DNA of 64,000 nucleotides from Aptenodytes patagonicus (Eukaryota; Chordata; Aves; Sphenisciformes; Spheniscidae). Of this stretch, positions 11,701 to 24,541 are shown piece by piece. The position numbers and the translations under genes are program-made. How positions within the stretch are numbered: position 1 is the stretch's first letter; every line of letters starts with the position of its first letter. A model generated the notes under the pieces. That model did no database searches. It worked only from the letters and a program-made list of their open reading frames with translations, and was not told the origin of the DNA. The stretch lies in contig NC_134970.1 in assembly GCF_965638725.1 (NCBI RefSeq), positions 873,001 through 937,000 of the forward strand. Reading direction: 5' to 3'.

Positions 11701-14540
11701 GGATGTGGGTCTGAGCTTTCAAACTGATAAAATCCCCAAAGGCTCCATAAATTCCAATTAGCCTTATTATCACACATTTATTATTGTCCTTCTGTGTTTC
11801 TATTGTCAAGTGATGTTATATGAGAACAGGAGACTCATGAAGCCTTTGAGAGCTGAATTTAGCATGAAGATCCCTCGGGTGATGTGAAAGGGTAAGGCAG
11901 TTTTGGTAGTAGCAGAGAGGGGAAAAGCCAAGTGACCCAAGGACGTTAATCTGCTGACCTCCCCCTCTGCAGCAGGGAGAGACAAGGGTAAAAGCCTGCA
12001 GGAAATCTGCACCAACACCAGGTCATCTGGTCTGCAAAACACTGACTACAGCATCCTGCAGAGAGGTCACGTACCCTGAGCTGCAACGCTCCAAAGGCTT
12101 TTCTGTGCTTGAGCAGGAGCAGACACAGAATAAAGATGTGTGGTTGCAATCAAATTATCCCTTAAAAGAAATAACAATAAATTCCGAACTTCCCAATTAC
12201 AGGGGACAGGCAAACCTTGGAAACCATTAAGAGCTGCTTCTTCTGTTGATGAATTATCCAGAGTGCACAGAGCTATTTGCTGAGCTTCACTGTATTACAC
12301 TAATTATAAATTAATATATTGCTCATTACACAGTAAAGCTGTGCAGTCAACTAATGCACTGCTGCAAAGAGCCTATTTTAAAAACATCCTCTGGTACTTT
12401 TATGTTCTAGATGCTTAATTTACTTCTGTTCTGGCTTAAATGCCACCAACATGTCATTCTTTCACAAAGAAATATCCCTGGCTTCATCCTACCTCCTTTG
12501 GGTCTCAGCAACATAGCTGAACGATGAAATTTAGAAAGGCTCTTTTAGTGCTAAGCAGATGCACAAGAAATTAAGCAAAATAGCATAATTTAAGCCTAAT
12601 TCCTGTGTTACTAGTTTTTAAATCGGTGTTTATCATGGCAGCAGGCTGGCAGGGGATTATTGGTGCCAGTGCTCCCCATGCACAGGTGCTTCCTCCTCAT
12701 TCACAGGTGGCTGCTGCCCTGGTGAGCTCAGCTCCTCTTGCCCTGCACAGAGACAGGTAGAACCAGCAAAAGGGCTGCTCTTCTCAAAGAAAAATGTTTG
12801 GGGTTTGTTTGTTTTTTTAAAGGAATTAAATCTCCACTCCTTTGAAACAAAGCTTTTAATTTAAAAAGGGCTTTGGAAAATTGTTCCCCTAGTCCCCCCC
12901 TTAGAAATTAAAAGGAATCATTTTCATTACCATTTTCACATAGCTTTGTTCAGAAACAGAAAAGGTGTCATAACCTTACATCCCCTCTATTCTTCACAGG
13001 CAAACCCTCACAGATCAGGGAGGGAGGACCTGAGAGTTTATCCTCTCCCTGGAGCTGTGGGCAGGGAGGCACCCAGCTGAAGCAGCGAAGGAAATGCCAG
13101 TGTCCAGGTCCAGCAGAAACCCTCAAACAATGCTGAGCTACACAGAAACCTTGGGTTTAGATCAGCCTGAGCAACCCCAACAGCTCTGGAGGCTGCAGGA
13201 GAAAGTCTCCCCAGCTTTGGACCCACTGGAGGGCAGTTGCTGCAACTTCATTTTGCTGAAAAGAGCTCGGTGCAGCCTGGGGGTGGAGAAGCATCTCCAG
13301 AGCTGAGTTTGGAAGCAGAAAGCTGGTGGCTTTGGTGGGAATCACACAAGACAGCAGGTCTGCCAAATAAAGCATTGAAGGCTCACCTGAAGCCATTCCC
13401 ATGAAGGGCGAGTGCCTGGCCCTGTGCTCAGGCAGGGAGGGACACTTTGGGTGAGATGGAGGGCAGGGAAAGTACAGGCATCCCAGGCAGGAAGGGTGGG
13501 AAGGGCAAAGGGCAGAGCTGCTGACATCTGAAGCGGTCATTTACTGGCATTTGCCTCCCCAAGCTCATGTCTGACTCAGTCTGTAACTGCATCCCCAGGC
13601 ACACACACAGGTCTCGCACCAGGCAGCCTTGTGAAGGGGAACACCAGACTTGCAGACAAGGAGGAAACTTCACGTTGAACTGGCAGGCGGGATGAATAGG
13701 AGGAAATGTAGCCCTCTTTCTTGGAAAAGTTATTAGCATTGCATTGTTTCAGGGAGCATTCCTGCAGCGTGTTTTTATGTCAGACCATTCTTTCTGCGCC
13801 ATGCTTAGCATAACGGAAACAACAAATACAAGACAGGATCAGCCTTACACAGAAGTCATTTTGGAAACTGCCATTTCCTTCTTTCCAAGGAAAGCATCCT
13901 GGTGACTCAGCAGTATGGGTCAGATTGGCAGCCCTACAGAGGAGAAAAACATCCCCCAGAGAATCTGGTGATTTTCAACCTTAATAACACAAAGGATATT
14001 GCACTCATAATATTTAAGACCCTGCTGTGTGACCAGCAGCAGGACAGAGATGCTGTAAGGGGGAAGGCATCTGAAGCAAAGAGAGACGACCCAGGGTTGC
14101 TGGAGAGGGACCAGAGGGGTGGTGGCCTCTGGGCTGGCACAGCTGCTCCCAGTTGGCCCCTGGCCCACTGCTCCCCTGCCCACCACAGCTCCCGGCCATG
14201 CTGGGGCAGCCCCAGGCCTCCTGGCTGCCCAAGCCCCTCGGGGGTCCAGGCTGCCAGAGCACACACGCAGCCAGAAGGCACCCGAGGGCAGTGAGGAAAA
14301 AGATGGGGAGCCAGTGCCAGAAATAGGTGAAGCTGCATAACCTGTGCATGTGCCAGGGCTGCAAACCCAGCCAAACCAGGGGGCTCCCTGCCCCCCCGAC
14401 TGTGATAAACCCCAGAGCAGCTTACAGAGAGCTGCACTGAGCCGAAAGAGCCAGGGAATTCTGAAATAATTTGTACTTGGCTATTGCTGAGGCAGTTGGA
14501 CTTTCCATCCTTGCCACCCCTCACAAGAGAAGGGCAGGAG
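8790..14540. other. Intergenic DNA between TAFA3 and PPM1J promoters, left part
   Basis: No coding exon is recognisable on either strand. The region from about 10.4 to 12.6 kb is AT-rich, holds a diverged tandem repeat listed separately, and has the look of regulatory non-coding DNA rather than transposon debris. The run 11,700-12,600 also has long AT-rich stretches with no reading frame of note. Function is unknown. Confidence 0.5.
10430..10920. repeat. Diverged tandem repeat, about 150-165 bp period, three clear copies
   Basis: Three cores align by eye: starting near 10521 (ATAAGATATTAAGGAAATAC then CTTCAGATCAGGGGGTTTTAAT), near 10672 (GATAAGTAAATACAAACAT then TTTCAGATCACAAAGTTTTAAT) and near 10835 (CATAATGGTACAGAAACACA then TTCCAGATCACAGCATTTCAAT). 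Offsets are about 151 and 163 bp. The segments between cores also align, for example CAGGTAATTTGATAGAGAG with CAGATGATTCAATAAGGAAG. Copies are strongly diverged, so the array is old. No open frame is kept. Boundaries are approximate. Confidence 0.6.
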
Positions 14541-14544
14541 GACT

Positions 14545-14860
14545 GCTGACGGGCTTCACTTTCCGTGCAGTCAGTCGCAGCCCGCTCCCCAGCAGCTTTT
14601 TCACCCAGCGCGGTCCGGGCGCCCCTGGGGGGCTCGGGCGCGCCGCCCGGGCGGGCCGGCTCCCGGGGCCGTAGCGCAGCCTGTGTCGCCATCCAGCGCC
14701 TCCTCGGCTCCCTGCAGCTCCCCCACTGTCCCCGGCCGCCTCTCACCCCCCCCAAGGCCGCCCTCCTGCCGCGGGGGGAGCGGCCACTGCGCACCCCCGG
14801 GCAGACCCCGGCCCCGGCAGCTGCAGCGGGATCAAGGGGTGATGGAGGGCGACAGTGCTG
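14545..14860. promoter_or_regulatory. Orphan CpG island
   Basis: A short CpG-dense block stands in AT-richer surroundings with no coding exon attached. On the minus strand a good donor (CGG|GTAAGA, exon end 15009) lies just upstream, so it could mark an alternative TAFA3 first exon or an unannotated transcript. It might equally be an enhancer island. Only composition supports it. Confidence 0.4.
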
Positions 14861-15049
14861 GAGGAACAGCGAAGGGCTGGCAGAGGGGGCTGGGGCAGCT
14901 GCAGCCCACCCCGAGGCACAAGAACGCACAGCTCCTGCTGGGGAAGGGGGTACAGGCCCTGGGAGGAGGCAGAGGGACTAAAAGCTCCGAGGAGGGAGAT
15001 GTTCTTACCCGGGCAGCTCGGTGCTGGCAGCAGAGCAGCTCATATAGGA

Positions 15050-16280
15050 GTTCAGGGATTGCTACAACTAATAATACAATACTATGATAAAACCTGACCC
15101 AGTAACATAAGCTACAACAAAGAAACATACATATAGCTGCTAATAAACCCACCTGCATCTTAACCAGGCTCCTAATGCAAAGAACTACAGATCAGAGCTG
15201 CTTCTAGCTCCCAGTCTTGTAGCACTCATAATGAGGGAGCAGGGATGTATTTATCAGGGAACCTTTTAGTTGGAGCCAAGCAACAGCTGGGACACCCAGG
15301 TGAGCAGTGGGTGCAAAGCAAGGCAGGAAATGAAGCAGCAGCTTCAAATAGGGGTGTGCGAGCAGGCAGCAGAAAGCGGGGTGGGAAAGGGGGTGTGGGT
15401 ACGAGGGTCTTGTAAAAGGCAGGCTGTTGAACAGCTTAAAGCTAGGGATTAGAAGATGAGGACATAGGGAGTACTGAATAACTTCTATAGGGTGATCTTA
15501 ATAGTCCAGTACAGCTAGAAGAGCTCTGGTTGAAGAAGGCAGCTGAAGCATGGAGGGCTTTATAGCGCTGGCAGTGAGAGTCCTGCTTCTGTTCTGACCT
15601 TGCAGTGCAGAAGCCCTGCGTGGAAAGGAATAAATGGTTCCTCTGGGGAGCTGAGAGCACTGAGGCACACAAGTCTTGGGAAATAGCCTAAATTTTACTT
15701 TACAGTAGGCAAATACTATGGCTTTTCAGCAGATTTATTGTTGTCATAGGAACTCAGAGGCAGGGAAGTGCTGAGGTCGGTCGGTCGGTGTGAGTGATGC
15801 TGTTTAAACTGCCAGATCTTGCCCTCCCAGCTAGCAGGAACGTGTTGTTCTGGGTCAGCTAAATCTGCATCCTGACCAGTGCTGGAGTACAGCAGCCTGG
15901 GTGGAAGGGAGAGATTCAGCTCTCAGTCCTCTCACGTTAACTCCTTGCTCCTCCGCAGGCTGGCTATTTATTAATAGCCTGGCATGGCTGCGGGTGGGTT
16001 GGGCTTCACGGAGGAGCGCAGGGAGAGTGACAAAGCACCTGTCACTGGAAGGGGATGTTGTATCAGAGTAGGTGGCTCTGCTGGAGCCCCGGGAAGATCC
16101 AGCCAGGAAACCCACCTGCTCGTCTGCCAGCAAGGCACAGGAAAGGGAACAGCCAGGCGTGGGCAGGGCGAGCCTGTCTCTCCCAAAGACCCACTCCCTG
16201 CTTTCCCTCTGCCTCCTGCAGCCGGTAAAAGACTTTCCCAGAGCTGCTTCTCTCGGGCCGCCGTGCTGCGCAGCTCTGCC
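15050..16280. other. Intergenic DNA upstream of PPM1J
   Basis: Ordinary-composition sequence between the orphan island and the PPM1J island. It contains short chance frames only and a GTCGGTCGGTCGGT run near 15777-15790. No exon, RNA gene or mobile element was recognised. Confidence 0.5.
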
Positions 16281-16289
16281 TCATCGCCC

Positions 16290-16960
16290 TAAGGCCAGGC
16301 TGACGGTTCCCCACCGGAGCTGCCGGCTGCGTTTCGGGTGGCTCCCCTTAAGGGCTCTCCCTCCGCCCGGGCTGGGTGCCGGGAGACGCCGGGAGCCGTC
16401 CCGGCTTGTGTACCGACTAACTGCGGGGCGATGCGCGTCGCGCTGCGGCGCTGAGCCGCCGCGCCGGCGGCCTCCCCCCTTCTCTCCCTCCCTCCCTGCC
16501 GGGGCGGCCGGCGGAAGGCGCGGGGGAGCGGAGCGGGGCGGGCCGCGGGGCGGGGCGGCGGGCACGGCCGGGCTCGGCGCGGCGGGCCTCGGCATGCTGC
16601 TGCGGGTGCGCGCCGCCGTGGCGCAGCTGCTGGCGGGGCTGGGCGCGGGGGCGGGCGGGCAGCCCCCCGCGGAGCCCCGGGGCGGGGACGGGGGGTCGCC
16701 GGCGGGCGCCTCCTTCTGCCGGCCGGCCTTCCTCCAGCTGACAGCCGAGGAGCTCCGCCGCGCCGACGACCACGCGGGCCGGGCGGTGCAGAGCCCCCGC
16801 GACGGCCGCCGCCGCCTGCCCTGGAGCACGGGCTACGCCGAGTGAGCGGGGCCGGGGCCGGGCGGGGACCGGGGCGGTGGCGCGGGTGCCCTCGGGGCCG
16901 GGCTCCCCGCAGCTGAACGCGCTCCGGCCGGGGGCTTTGCAGCCCGGGGAGGGTGGGACC
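16290..16960 (+). promoter_or_regulatory. PPM1J CpG-island promoter
   Basis: A very GC-rich island covers the sequence upstream of and including PPM1J coding exon 1. It contains several GC-box-like GGGGCGGG strings around 16525-16560 and no TATA box close to the start codon. An open frame continues upstream of the ATG to 16072 only because stop codons are rare at this composition. The transcription start cannot be fixed from sequence. Confidence 0.6.
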
Positions 16961-19900
16961 GGCAGCGCTCGGCACCGGCGCAGGATCCTCGGGAGCTAAA
17001 CTGGGTCGCAGCCAGCCGGCGGTGAGCTGCGTCTGTTTCTTCAGAAGCAGCAGATAGGAAGCTTGCTCTTTAAATGCCTGCTGATGGGAAAGCCACCAGC
17101 GTGGGTTTATGCTCTTACCCATCCCCGAGGCTTTCAAGCTCTTCTGTCTTTTCTGTTTTCTGCGCTTATCTGCACAATACCCGGTGTCGCTGATGGGGAA
17201 CTGACACCGGGGGGTGAAGGAACTGCTGCGGCTCTCGCAGGACTCAAGGGGAAGAGGGAATTGAAGCTGTCTTGGGAGTGGGACCTGATTTCAACTTCCC
17301 CTTCAAGGGCCTGATTCTCTTCTTTTACTCGTTGTGAGTTTCTGTCTTAACTGAAGGCAGGTGGAGAAGGTCAGGCTTTGAAGGCCACCTTTGCTGCTCA
17401 GTGCTGTCAGTCCGCTCCTGCATCCCTTGCTCAAGCTGATTTTCCTGATATCCTAGGGAGATTTTTGAAATGTTAATTAGCCCCAGGAGATACTGGGGTA
17501 GGAGTACCCAGAGCAAAAAGCACCCGGAGCAAAAAGCACCCTCTGCTCAGCAGCAAGACTTCTCTTCCATCTCCCAAGACTTCTTTCTGCAAACCGCTTG
17601 AAAAGTCTGTGCTCAAAGAGCTCATCCTGTTGTGCATGTTTACAGCTTCCTCCCGTGAGCAGGTTTTGTAATCTAGACCTGAAATATGCTTTGCCAGCAT
17701 AGGCTGTGAAAAGTTAGTGTGAATCTTTTTGCAAAAGTTCTGCTGGTTTCATCTTCATTGCCTTCTCTCTCTCTTTTCTGAGGCACCTGCTCCCTTGGAG
17801 AGGTGCTGGGTGTGATGGGACATGGATGAGGCTGTAATCCCTTTGCTGAGTGTCCATGAGTCCCGGCTGTGTGTGTGTGCATTGAGGCTGGAGCAGGTTT
17901 TCAGGCAATTGCTGTGCTTGGGGCAGTGCTAGGGACCTGCAGCAAAAACCCCAGCTTTTTCTGGTCACCTCTCTTGGTGGATGCCTGGACGGCTGCTTTC
18001 CCCTGGACCCAGCTGTGCTGGTGGGAGTGAATACTGCTGCTGGCCCCAGATCAACTCCTGCAACTGGTCTGGGATGTCTCCTCGCCTGACTCCTGCCACC
18101 ACCCCAGACAGGGCAGGAGCACTGTGAAGAGCCTCCCCAGGGACATGGGGGCACGAATGGGGGGGGGGGGGGGGGGGGGGGGGGGGGATGAGGTGCTGCG
18201 GGCTGGCCTCTGCTGGAGCATGGTGTGAAAGAAAGAGCCTTTATACCTTGTTTCCTCCTGGCAGGGTGATAAATGCGGGGAAGAGCCAGCACAACGAGGA
18301 CCAGGCGTGCTGCGAGGTGGTGTTTGTGGAGAGGAGGACCAGCCCAAGGGGCCGGTTGCCATCCAGGGAAGGCGGCGGGGAGCTGGATGGGGTGAGAGCC
18401 AGGGTGGCGTGCGCAGGCAGGGACATGACAGGGAGGATGCCCGTGGCAGGACACGAGATGGGGCACGTGACGATGTGTGCGCGCCACCGCCTCCCCAGGG
18501 ATTCCCTTGGGTCCCAGACCGGCTGCCCCTGCTCCCTGCCAGCTCCTGCAATCGTCCTCACTGGCCTGTGCTGGGGCTGGCTGGCCTGGGGAGGCAGCTG
18601 ACCCGTGTGCCGCAGTGGGCTGCGGAGGTGGCTGCCATGCTGACCCTGTCGTGCCTCCCCTTTGGAGGAGCCAGCTGCTGGAGACGCACTGCTGGCAGCA
18701 TGAGGTGTCTGACACAGGGCTGGGCTTGAGCCAGGGACTGGCCATGTCCAGACACCCTTGATCAGCTGCCCACATCACTCCTGCCTGTGCTGGGCTGGGA
18801 CCTGTGAGCTGGAGGCAAAGCCCCACGTCGCTGTCCTCAGCTGGTGACCCCAGCTGCTCTGAATTCCCTGTCCCATCTGCTTCCTCACAGGCTTGCTAAA
18901 CCTTCCTGTCTCTCCCCACAGGGCAGGAAGGGTTTTTATTTCCACTACTGGGCCTTGTTTGATGGCCATGCGGGCAGCGGTGCTGCTGTCATGGCATCCA
19001 AGAGGCTCCACCTGCACATCTGCGAGCAGCTCCGGGACCTTGTGGACATCCTGCAGGACCCCTCTCCGCCTCCCATCTGCCTCCTGCACGACGCAAGGGC
19101 CAGCCCTGTGGAGCTGAGCCGGATGCCCCTCGCAGAGGACAATGGGGAGGTCCCCAACGATGCTGTGCCGCGGTTTCACCTGGAGAAAGCGGTCTCTCAT
19201 GAGAGCCTGGTGATTGGCGCCATCGAGAATGCCTTTAAGCACATGGTGAGCGAGCCCCCACCTGCGGGAATGCCCAGGTATGCCCTGGGAGCACCTCTTT
19301 GCTGTCTGTGTCAGCATTGGCTTGTCCCCTCTGGCAAAAGGCAGCTCTGCAGCAAGGAGGGGGCTGCAGTGAGGGCTCCTAGCAGGACGGTCTCGGAGAG
19401 GGCATTGCAATGGTCTCCCATATTTGGGGGTTCAGGACACAGAGGCTTTGGGCTCTGGACCTGTGCAGGTGCAGAGGGCTTCATTGCACTTCATTCCAGC
19501 AGTCCCAACTGCTCCCCTCCTGTCTTGCTCTTTCCTGCCCTCTCCACTGCCCTGGTGAAGCCATGTCCCTGACTGCCCCGCAGGACCCTAGCCCTGAAGC
19601 CGTCCCTGGGCTGCGTGGGGAAAGGTGCCTGGGCCCCGGCTGGCCGCCGCTCCCCACCTGGAGCAGGGTCTCAGCTTGACCAGCAGCCGAGGTGCTGCCA
19701 GAGCAGCCGGGCGCTATTTTGGGCTGCCTGTAGCTTTTCTTGCTTACATGGGGCTGCCTGCCTGCCCTGCTTGGAGCCACTCGCTGTCTCCCCAGGACGA
19801 CCAGATTGAGCGGGAGCGAGCATCCCAGCGCCTGTCCGGGGGCTGCTGTGCCCTGGCTGCTGTCTACCTCATGGGCAAGTTCTACGTGGCCAATGCCGGC

Positions 19901-22900
19901 GACAGCAGGTATGGCCCTGCTGGGCAGCCCCCGCCTTTCGCCTGGTAATTGGGGAGCACCCTGGTAGAGCAGGGCAGTGCTGGAGGCATGGCTGATGAGG
20001 AGCACCCAGCTCCATCCCTGAAGCTGGGCTGTCTTGAAGAGGGCAGAGGCAGTAGGACCAGGCAGAGCCACCCCCCTGCCTGCCTGCACACCCTGGGGAC
20101 AGCATGGCCTGCTGTGATCTCCATGTTCCCTGGTTGCACAGAGGGGGCTGCAGAATCACCTCCCAAAATCTGGGACCTGCTCCCTTCCTTCCTGGCAGCA
20201 TCCTGTCTGCTTCCCAGATGGCTCTGGATCACACCCTGGCCCCTGCTGCCAGTGCTGGCCTGGGCTGCGAGTTGGGGAATGAAAATTGCCCTCAGCAAAG
20301 CTTTCAGAAATGTGCAAGAAATCATTTTAGGGCACCCTTCATACCAGTGAACTTTTTCAGGAGAAGGACACACAAATCTATGTGCAGACAGGTCCCCTGG
20401 GAGCTTGGAGCCCAAGGATTTTGACTGATACATGCATTTCCTTGGGTGCGTTACTGTAATTGCACCTGGGTGTGTTCATACCCCCCAAGCAATGGCAGGA
20501 AGGCAAGTCCACCTTATGCTGAGGGTGAAGCTGGTTTGAATTGCCCTTTATTTACTGCAGGGTTAGCTTGTCCTCAGCAGTGTCAGGCCAGCAAATACAG
20601 GCTCTGGTAAATTGTCTGAGGCTGGAGGACATCATTCCAGCTCTGGGACAGAGGAGGAGGAGATTCTTCATGCCTCCGCTTTTGGGTGCGGGGCCCCTCT
20701 GTGGCAGCAGTGGCCAGGTGCCGGACATGCGGGACGACAGCATGCGCAGGGTCCCGAGGCTGTAAACATGCCTGTGGGTGAGGGTCTGTGTTCCTCCTCA
20801 GGCTGCCAGATCTGGGCTCAGCCAGGCCCTGCATCCCTGGAGGAGACCCACAGCCCTAGGCAGGACAGCAGGTGGGACAGCTGGACCACCAGTGTTGGAG
20901 ATCCTCAATCCCCCCGTGACATCCAGAAATATCTCATAATCAGACTTTTATTTTTTTTAACACATCAAACAATCAGACCGGCCCCAGCAGTGAGCTGCAG
21001 TGCTGGTGTGGGCCGGGCAGTTGCACCCGTGTCCTGCTGCTGGCGGTTTCTGCCTGTCCTGTGTGTGGCTCCCCTCTAAAGGAGGGTTCGCCACCTTTGT
21101 GCTGCTCCTTTTCTAACCATATCCTATCCTTTGGTTTGCTCTGCTTCATTCCCCTCTGCCCCATGCTTCTCTTCCATTTTCTCTTCCTCCCTGCCCCTAT
21201 CCTGCGCAGGAGGGAGGCATGCCCTGCCCACCCAGGGGCTGTGGGGCTAGGGGCGGTTAGCTGCAGCAGAGCCAGCAAGCAGCCCCCCAGCTCGGGGCTG
21301 GGAAGAGGGCAGGCAGCGGAGGGGAAGGGGTTGCGCTGCCTGGGCAGCCATGTAGGGAATCGGCCCCTGAGAGCCAGGCTTAGCTCCCCCACCATGTCTC
21401 CTCTCCTCCTCTCTAATCTCATCCTTCCATGTTTCATTGCAGGGCCATTATCATCCGTAACGGGGAAATCATTCCAATGTCCAGGGAGTTTACTCCAGAG
21501 ACAGAGAGGCAGAGGCTGCAGTTTTTAGTAAGAAAGACCTTTCTTCTAACCTCATTCCTGCTGAACCACCTCCCAGCCCCTTCCCAGCCCGCCAGGCTGC
21601 CTTCTTGGTGGGGTCCCAGGGGACAAGGGCAGCCTCACAGCTGGGACCTGCTGATGGCACTTGTCCAACCCAGCCAGCTCACTGGGTTGGAGAGAGGCGC
21701 TGGGATGCGGGGAGCTGCCCTGGCTCACTGGCGTGGGGGCATCTGGTGGCTGGTGGAGCCCTGGTGTGCTGCGGGGTCAGTGTGAGGGGCTGTGCCTGCA
21801 AGCCTGGCCTGGCCAGGACCTGGGGTGGGCACCCGCCTGCTGCTGCTGCGGGAGCGCTGGGCTGGCTTGCGCAGTGACCGGGAGGAGCACAGCTCTGCTC
21901 CCTCCACCCGTCGTGCTCCCTTGCACGATCGAAGGAGCCGCAGCGCTGACGCCGAGTCCTAGTTTCTTCCCTGGCTGCTCCCTGGGGAGGCAGGGAGCTG
22001 ACATGTGCCAGCGGGTTTCTAGCTTTCTTCCTGAAAGCTCCCTGTCCTGCCTGGCCTGGACAAACCCCCCTGTGCCACACAGGGAGACTTTTTAAGGTTA
22101 TAAAGACCTCTCTGACGGCAGCACAGAGGAGGAGGTGTTTGTGTTGGAGGAGGTCTTGCTGGATGTGATTTCCTGGCTTGCAACGTACTTGGAAAAACAC
22201 TGAGGCATTTTTTTTCTCGAATCTATTTTTGAATGACCAAGAGGAGGAAGCTTCTGTGAGCGGGATCCTCTCCAGCTGGCTGTGATGGGCAGGGCACAGG
22301 CAGGAGGCCAGGCGCACGCTTTCTCAGCTGCACAGTGCCCAGGCCATGGTAAGGGCTCCCCCCACCCGGAGTGGGACGGGGCTCTCCATGCCTCGGCACC
22401 GAACCCTCCTGTGTTCCCAAGGACTCTCCTTTCTTTCAGCTCTTTATTCCTCCATCTGCATTTTCCAACACTCTCCCTATTCCTGGTCCCCTGCACGCTG
22501 TGCTCCAGGAGGCCCTGGAGCTGCTGTCCTGCCCCGGGAAGGGGCTCTGTGCTGCTTCTCGTCCCTTGTTACAGCTGCAGCTGGGACATGGTTTCTGAAA
22601 AGACCCATCAGCTCTTTTCCTCGGGCAAGTGCTGTGCCCTGTGCTGAGCCTGGGGTCCCGGGAGGTTTGCAGCTCTGACTCCTCCTGGGCAAATTCCAGC
22701 TTTTCCTGGAACTTGCTGGGTTTTGATCGCTTTTGGAGATCCTTATTTCCCAAAACTCTCCATGCAAAAGCTTCTCCTTCTTGCTGGGTGTTGGCATGGC
22801 TGTCCTCAGCTCTTGTCTCCCCTCTGGGGGTAGCACAGACGGGTGGTTTGAAGCTGCTTTGCCACCACCTGTTCAAGTTGCAGCAGAACAGCTGATGTTA

Positions 22901-24541
22901 TCCCCACCATGAAACACCACAGCCAAGGTCCCGGCAGGCTGGCGGGTCCCGTGCCGCAGTGGCGGTGCCCGGTGAGGTGCTGCAGGTGGTGCTGGCCGGC
23001 AGGGCAGGCGATGCTGTGTGGATTCTGCTCTCCCGGCCCTGTGGCTGAGCCACTGCTTTGTCCCGCAGGCGTTCCTAAGGCCCGAGCTGCTGGGGAAGGA
23101 GTTCACGCACCTCGAGTTCCCCCGCAGGATCCAGCCCAAGGAGCTGGGGAAGAAGATGCTGTACAGAGACCAAAACATGAATGGCTGGTAACCCTCCAAC
23201 CCATGGGAGGCTCCGTGCTGAGGGGCGGCGCTGGGGTCCTGCTGCATGTGGCTGCCCGGCTGCAGCATCCCTTCCCGTGGGGCAGGGGCTGTGGCACGCT
23301 GGGTACCCAGGTCTTGAAGGGGCCTCATGCCGGGGGATGCTGTGTCCCGAGCGGGCAGGGGAGGTGCTGGAAGCCTTCACCTGCTGACACGTTGTCTCTG
23401 GCTTATTTTAACTAGGGCTTACAAAAAGATAGAAGAGGATGACCTGAAGTTTCCACTCATCTACGGGGAAGGCAAAAAGGTGAAGTGTTGTGGCAGGAGC
23501 TGTGTGGGGGTCACTTCCCACCTGCCCTCACTGAATCAGGGGTTTCCAGCCCATTTTTGCTAGTGCTGTTGCTGCTCCAATGCCACCAATTCTCATCTGG
23601 GAATGGAGGTGGAGATGTAGCTTAAAGTGGGTGGATGGATGGAGCTTAAAGTTTTCTTTTGGTTTTATCGTTCCCCAGGCTCGGGTGATGGCCACAATTG
23701 GGGTCACGCGGGGCCTGGGAGACCACGACCTCAAGGTGTTCAGCTCCAACATCCACATCAAGCCTTTCCTGTCCTGCTTCCCGGAGGTGAGCCTGGCTGC
23801 CAGCCACTCTGCGCCCAGGGGTTCCTGTGACGGCCAGAGACGGTTGGGGTGATCAGATCCGTGGTGCACCCAGCGCAGCGGCTCAGGGCAGTGCCAGTGC
23901 TCGTCTGGGCTCTCCAGGAGCCTCCTCTGCCTCTCTGCCCCTCACCCTTGCGTCTTGCCCCGTTGCTTGCCAGGTCAGGGTTTACGACCTCACACAGTAC
24001 GAGCACTGCCCCGATGATGTTCTGGTCTTGGGCACCGACGGACTCTGGGATGTCACCAATGACAAGGAGGTGGCCAGTGTGGTGATGGAGGTGCTGACAA
24101 GCTACGAGCCCAACGACCCGTGCAGGTGAGCTGAGAGTGGGCAGGGGGATGAGCATGTCCTGGAGCAGTGTTGTGGCCACACGTCCCTCTGGCCTCGGAG
24201 CTGGTGCCGTTGCTCCACAGCGTGCAGTGCTCTCCTGGATGTGCGTATCTGAGCTCAGATCTCTCCTCTCTAAGGGACCCTCACCTGCACCTCTAGCTCC
24301 TCCAGCTTCTTCCTTGCCAGGGACTGCAGCATGCTGCATCAGGGAGTCTGCGGGGTCTGGGGGTGCTGCTGAGCTGCTGTGCTCTGCTCTCAGGTACACC
24401 ATGGTGGCCCAGGAGCTGGTGGTGCGGTCCAGAGGGGTGCTGAAGGAGCAGGGCTGGCGGCTGGCCAACGACAAGCTGGGCTCTGGTGATGACATCTCTG
24501 TCTTCGTGATCCCTTTGGGCGGCCCGGGCAACTATACATGA
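16594..24541 (+). CDS. PPM1J: Protein phosphatase PPM1J (PP2C family), 10 coding exons, 495 aa
   Basis: Metal-dependent Ser/Thr phosphatase of the PPM/PP2C family. Exons: 16594-16841, 18265-18391, 18922-19245, 19796-19908, 21443-21527, 23069-23187, 23416-23479, 23679-23786, 23974-24125, 24394-24541. All junctions are GT-AG and in frame; 495 aa compares with about 505 in human. The start MLLRVRAAVAQLL matches human MLNRVRSAVAHLV, so upstream in-frame codons are untranslated. PP2C motifs are intact: NEDQ (E94, D95), FDGHAG (D139, G140), VANAGDSR (268-271), GVTRGLGDH (D375), GTDGLWD (D418, D422) and SGDDISVFV (D479, D480), so an active Mn/Mg-dependent enzyme is expected. RADDHAGRAVQSP and LPWSTGYAE in exon 1 are PPM1H/J/M-family signatures; synteny picks PPM1J. 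Intron 1 contains a 29-G run just before exon 2. Confidence 0.97.
17511..17541. repeat. 16-bp tandem duplication in PPM1J intron 1
   Basis: GAGCAAAAAGCACCCG is followed directly by a second copy lacking only the last base. The perfect identity suggests a recent slippage event. It is intronic and no function is apparent. Confidence 0.85.
18159..18187 (+). repeat. 29-nt uninterrupted G tract in PPM1J intron 1
   Basis: An unbroken run of 29 G residues ends 77 nt before the acceptor of PPM1J exon 2. Such a tract can form G-quadruplexes in DNA and in the pre-mRNA, and homopolymer length is often unreliable in assemblies, so the exact count is uncertain. On the opposite strand it creates a spurious proline-rich frame. 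Confidence 0.9.

Noticed and set aside
16072-16593. In-frame ATG 174 codons upstream of the PPM1J start
   Set aside because: The upstream segment has no family similarity, while MLLRVRAAVAQ at 16594 aligns with the human N-terminus. The open frame reflects the CpG island.
17714-18826. 370-codon minus-strand frame in PPM1J introns with a polyproline run
   Set aside because: The proline run is just the complement of the 29-G tract, and the frame lies antisense to PPM1J exon 2 with no recognisable domain.
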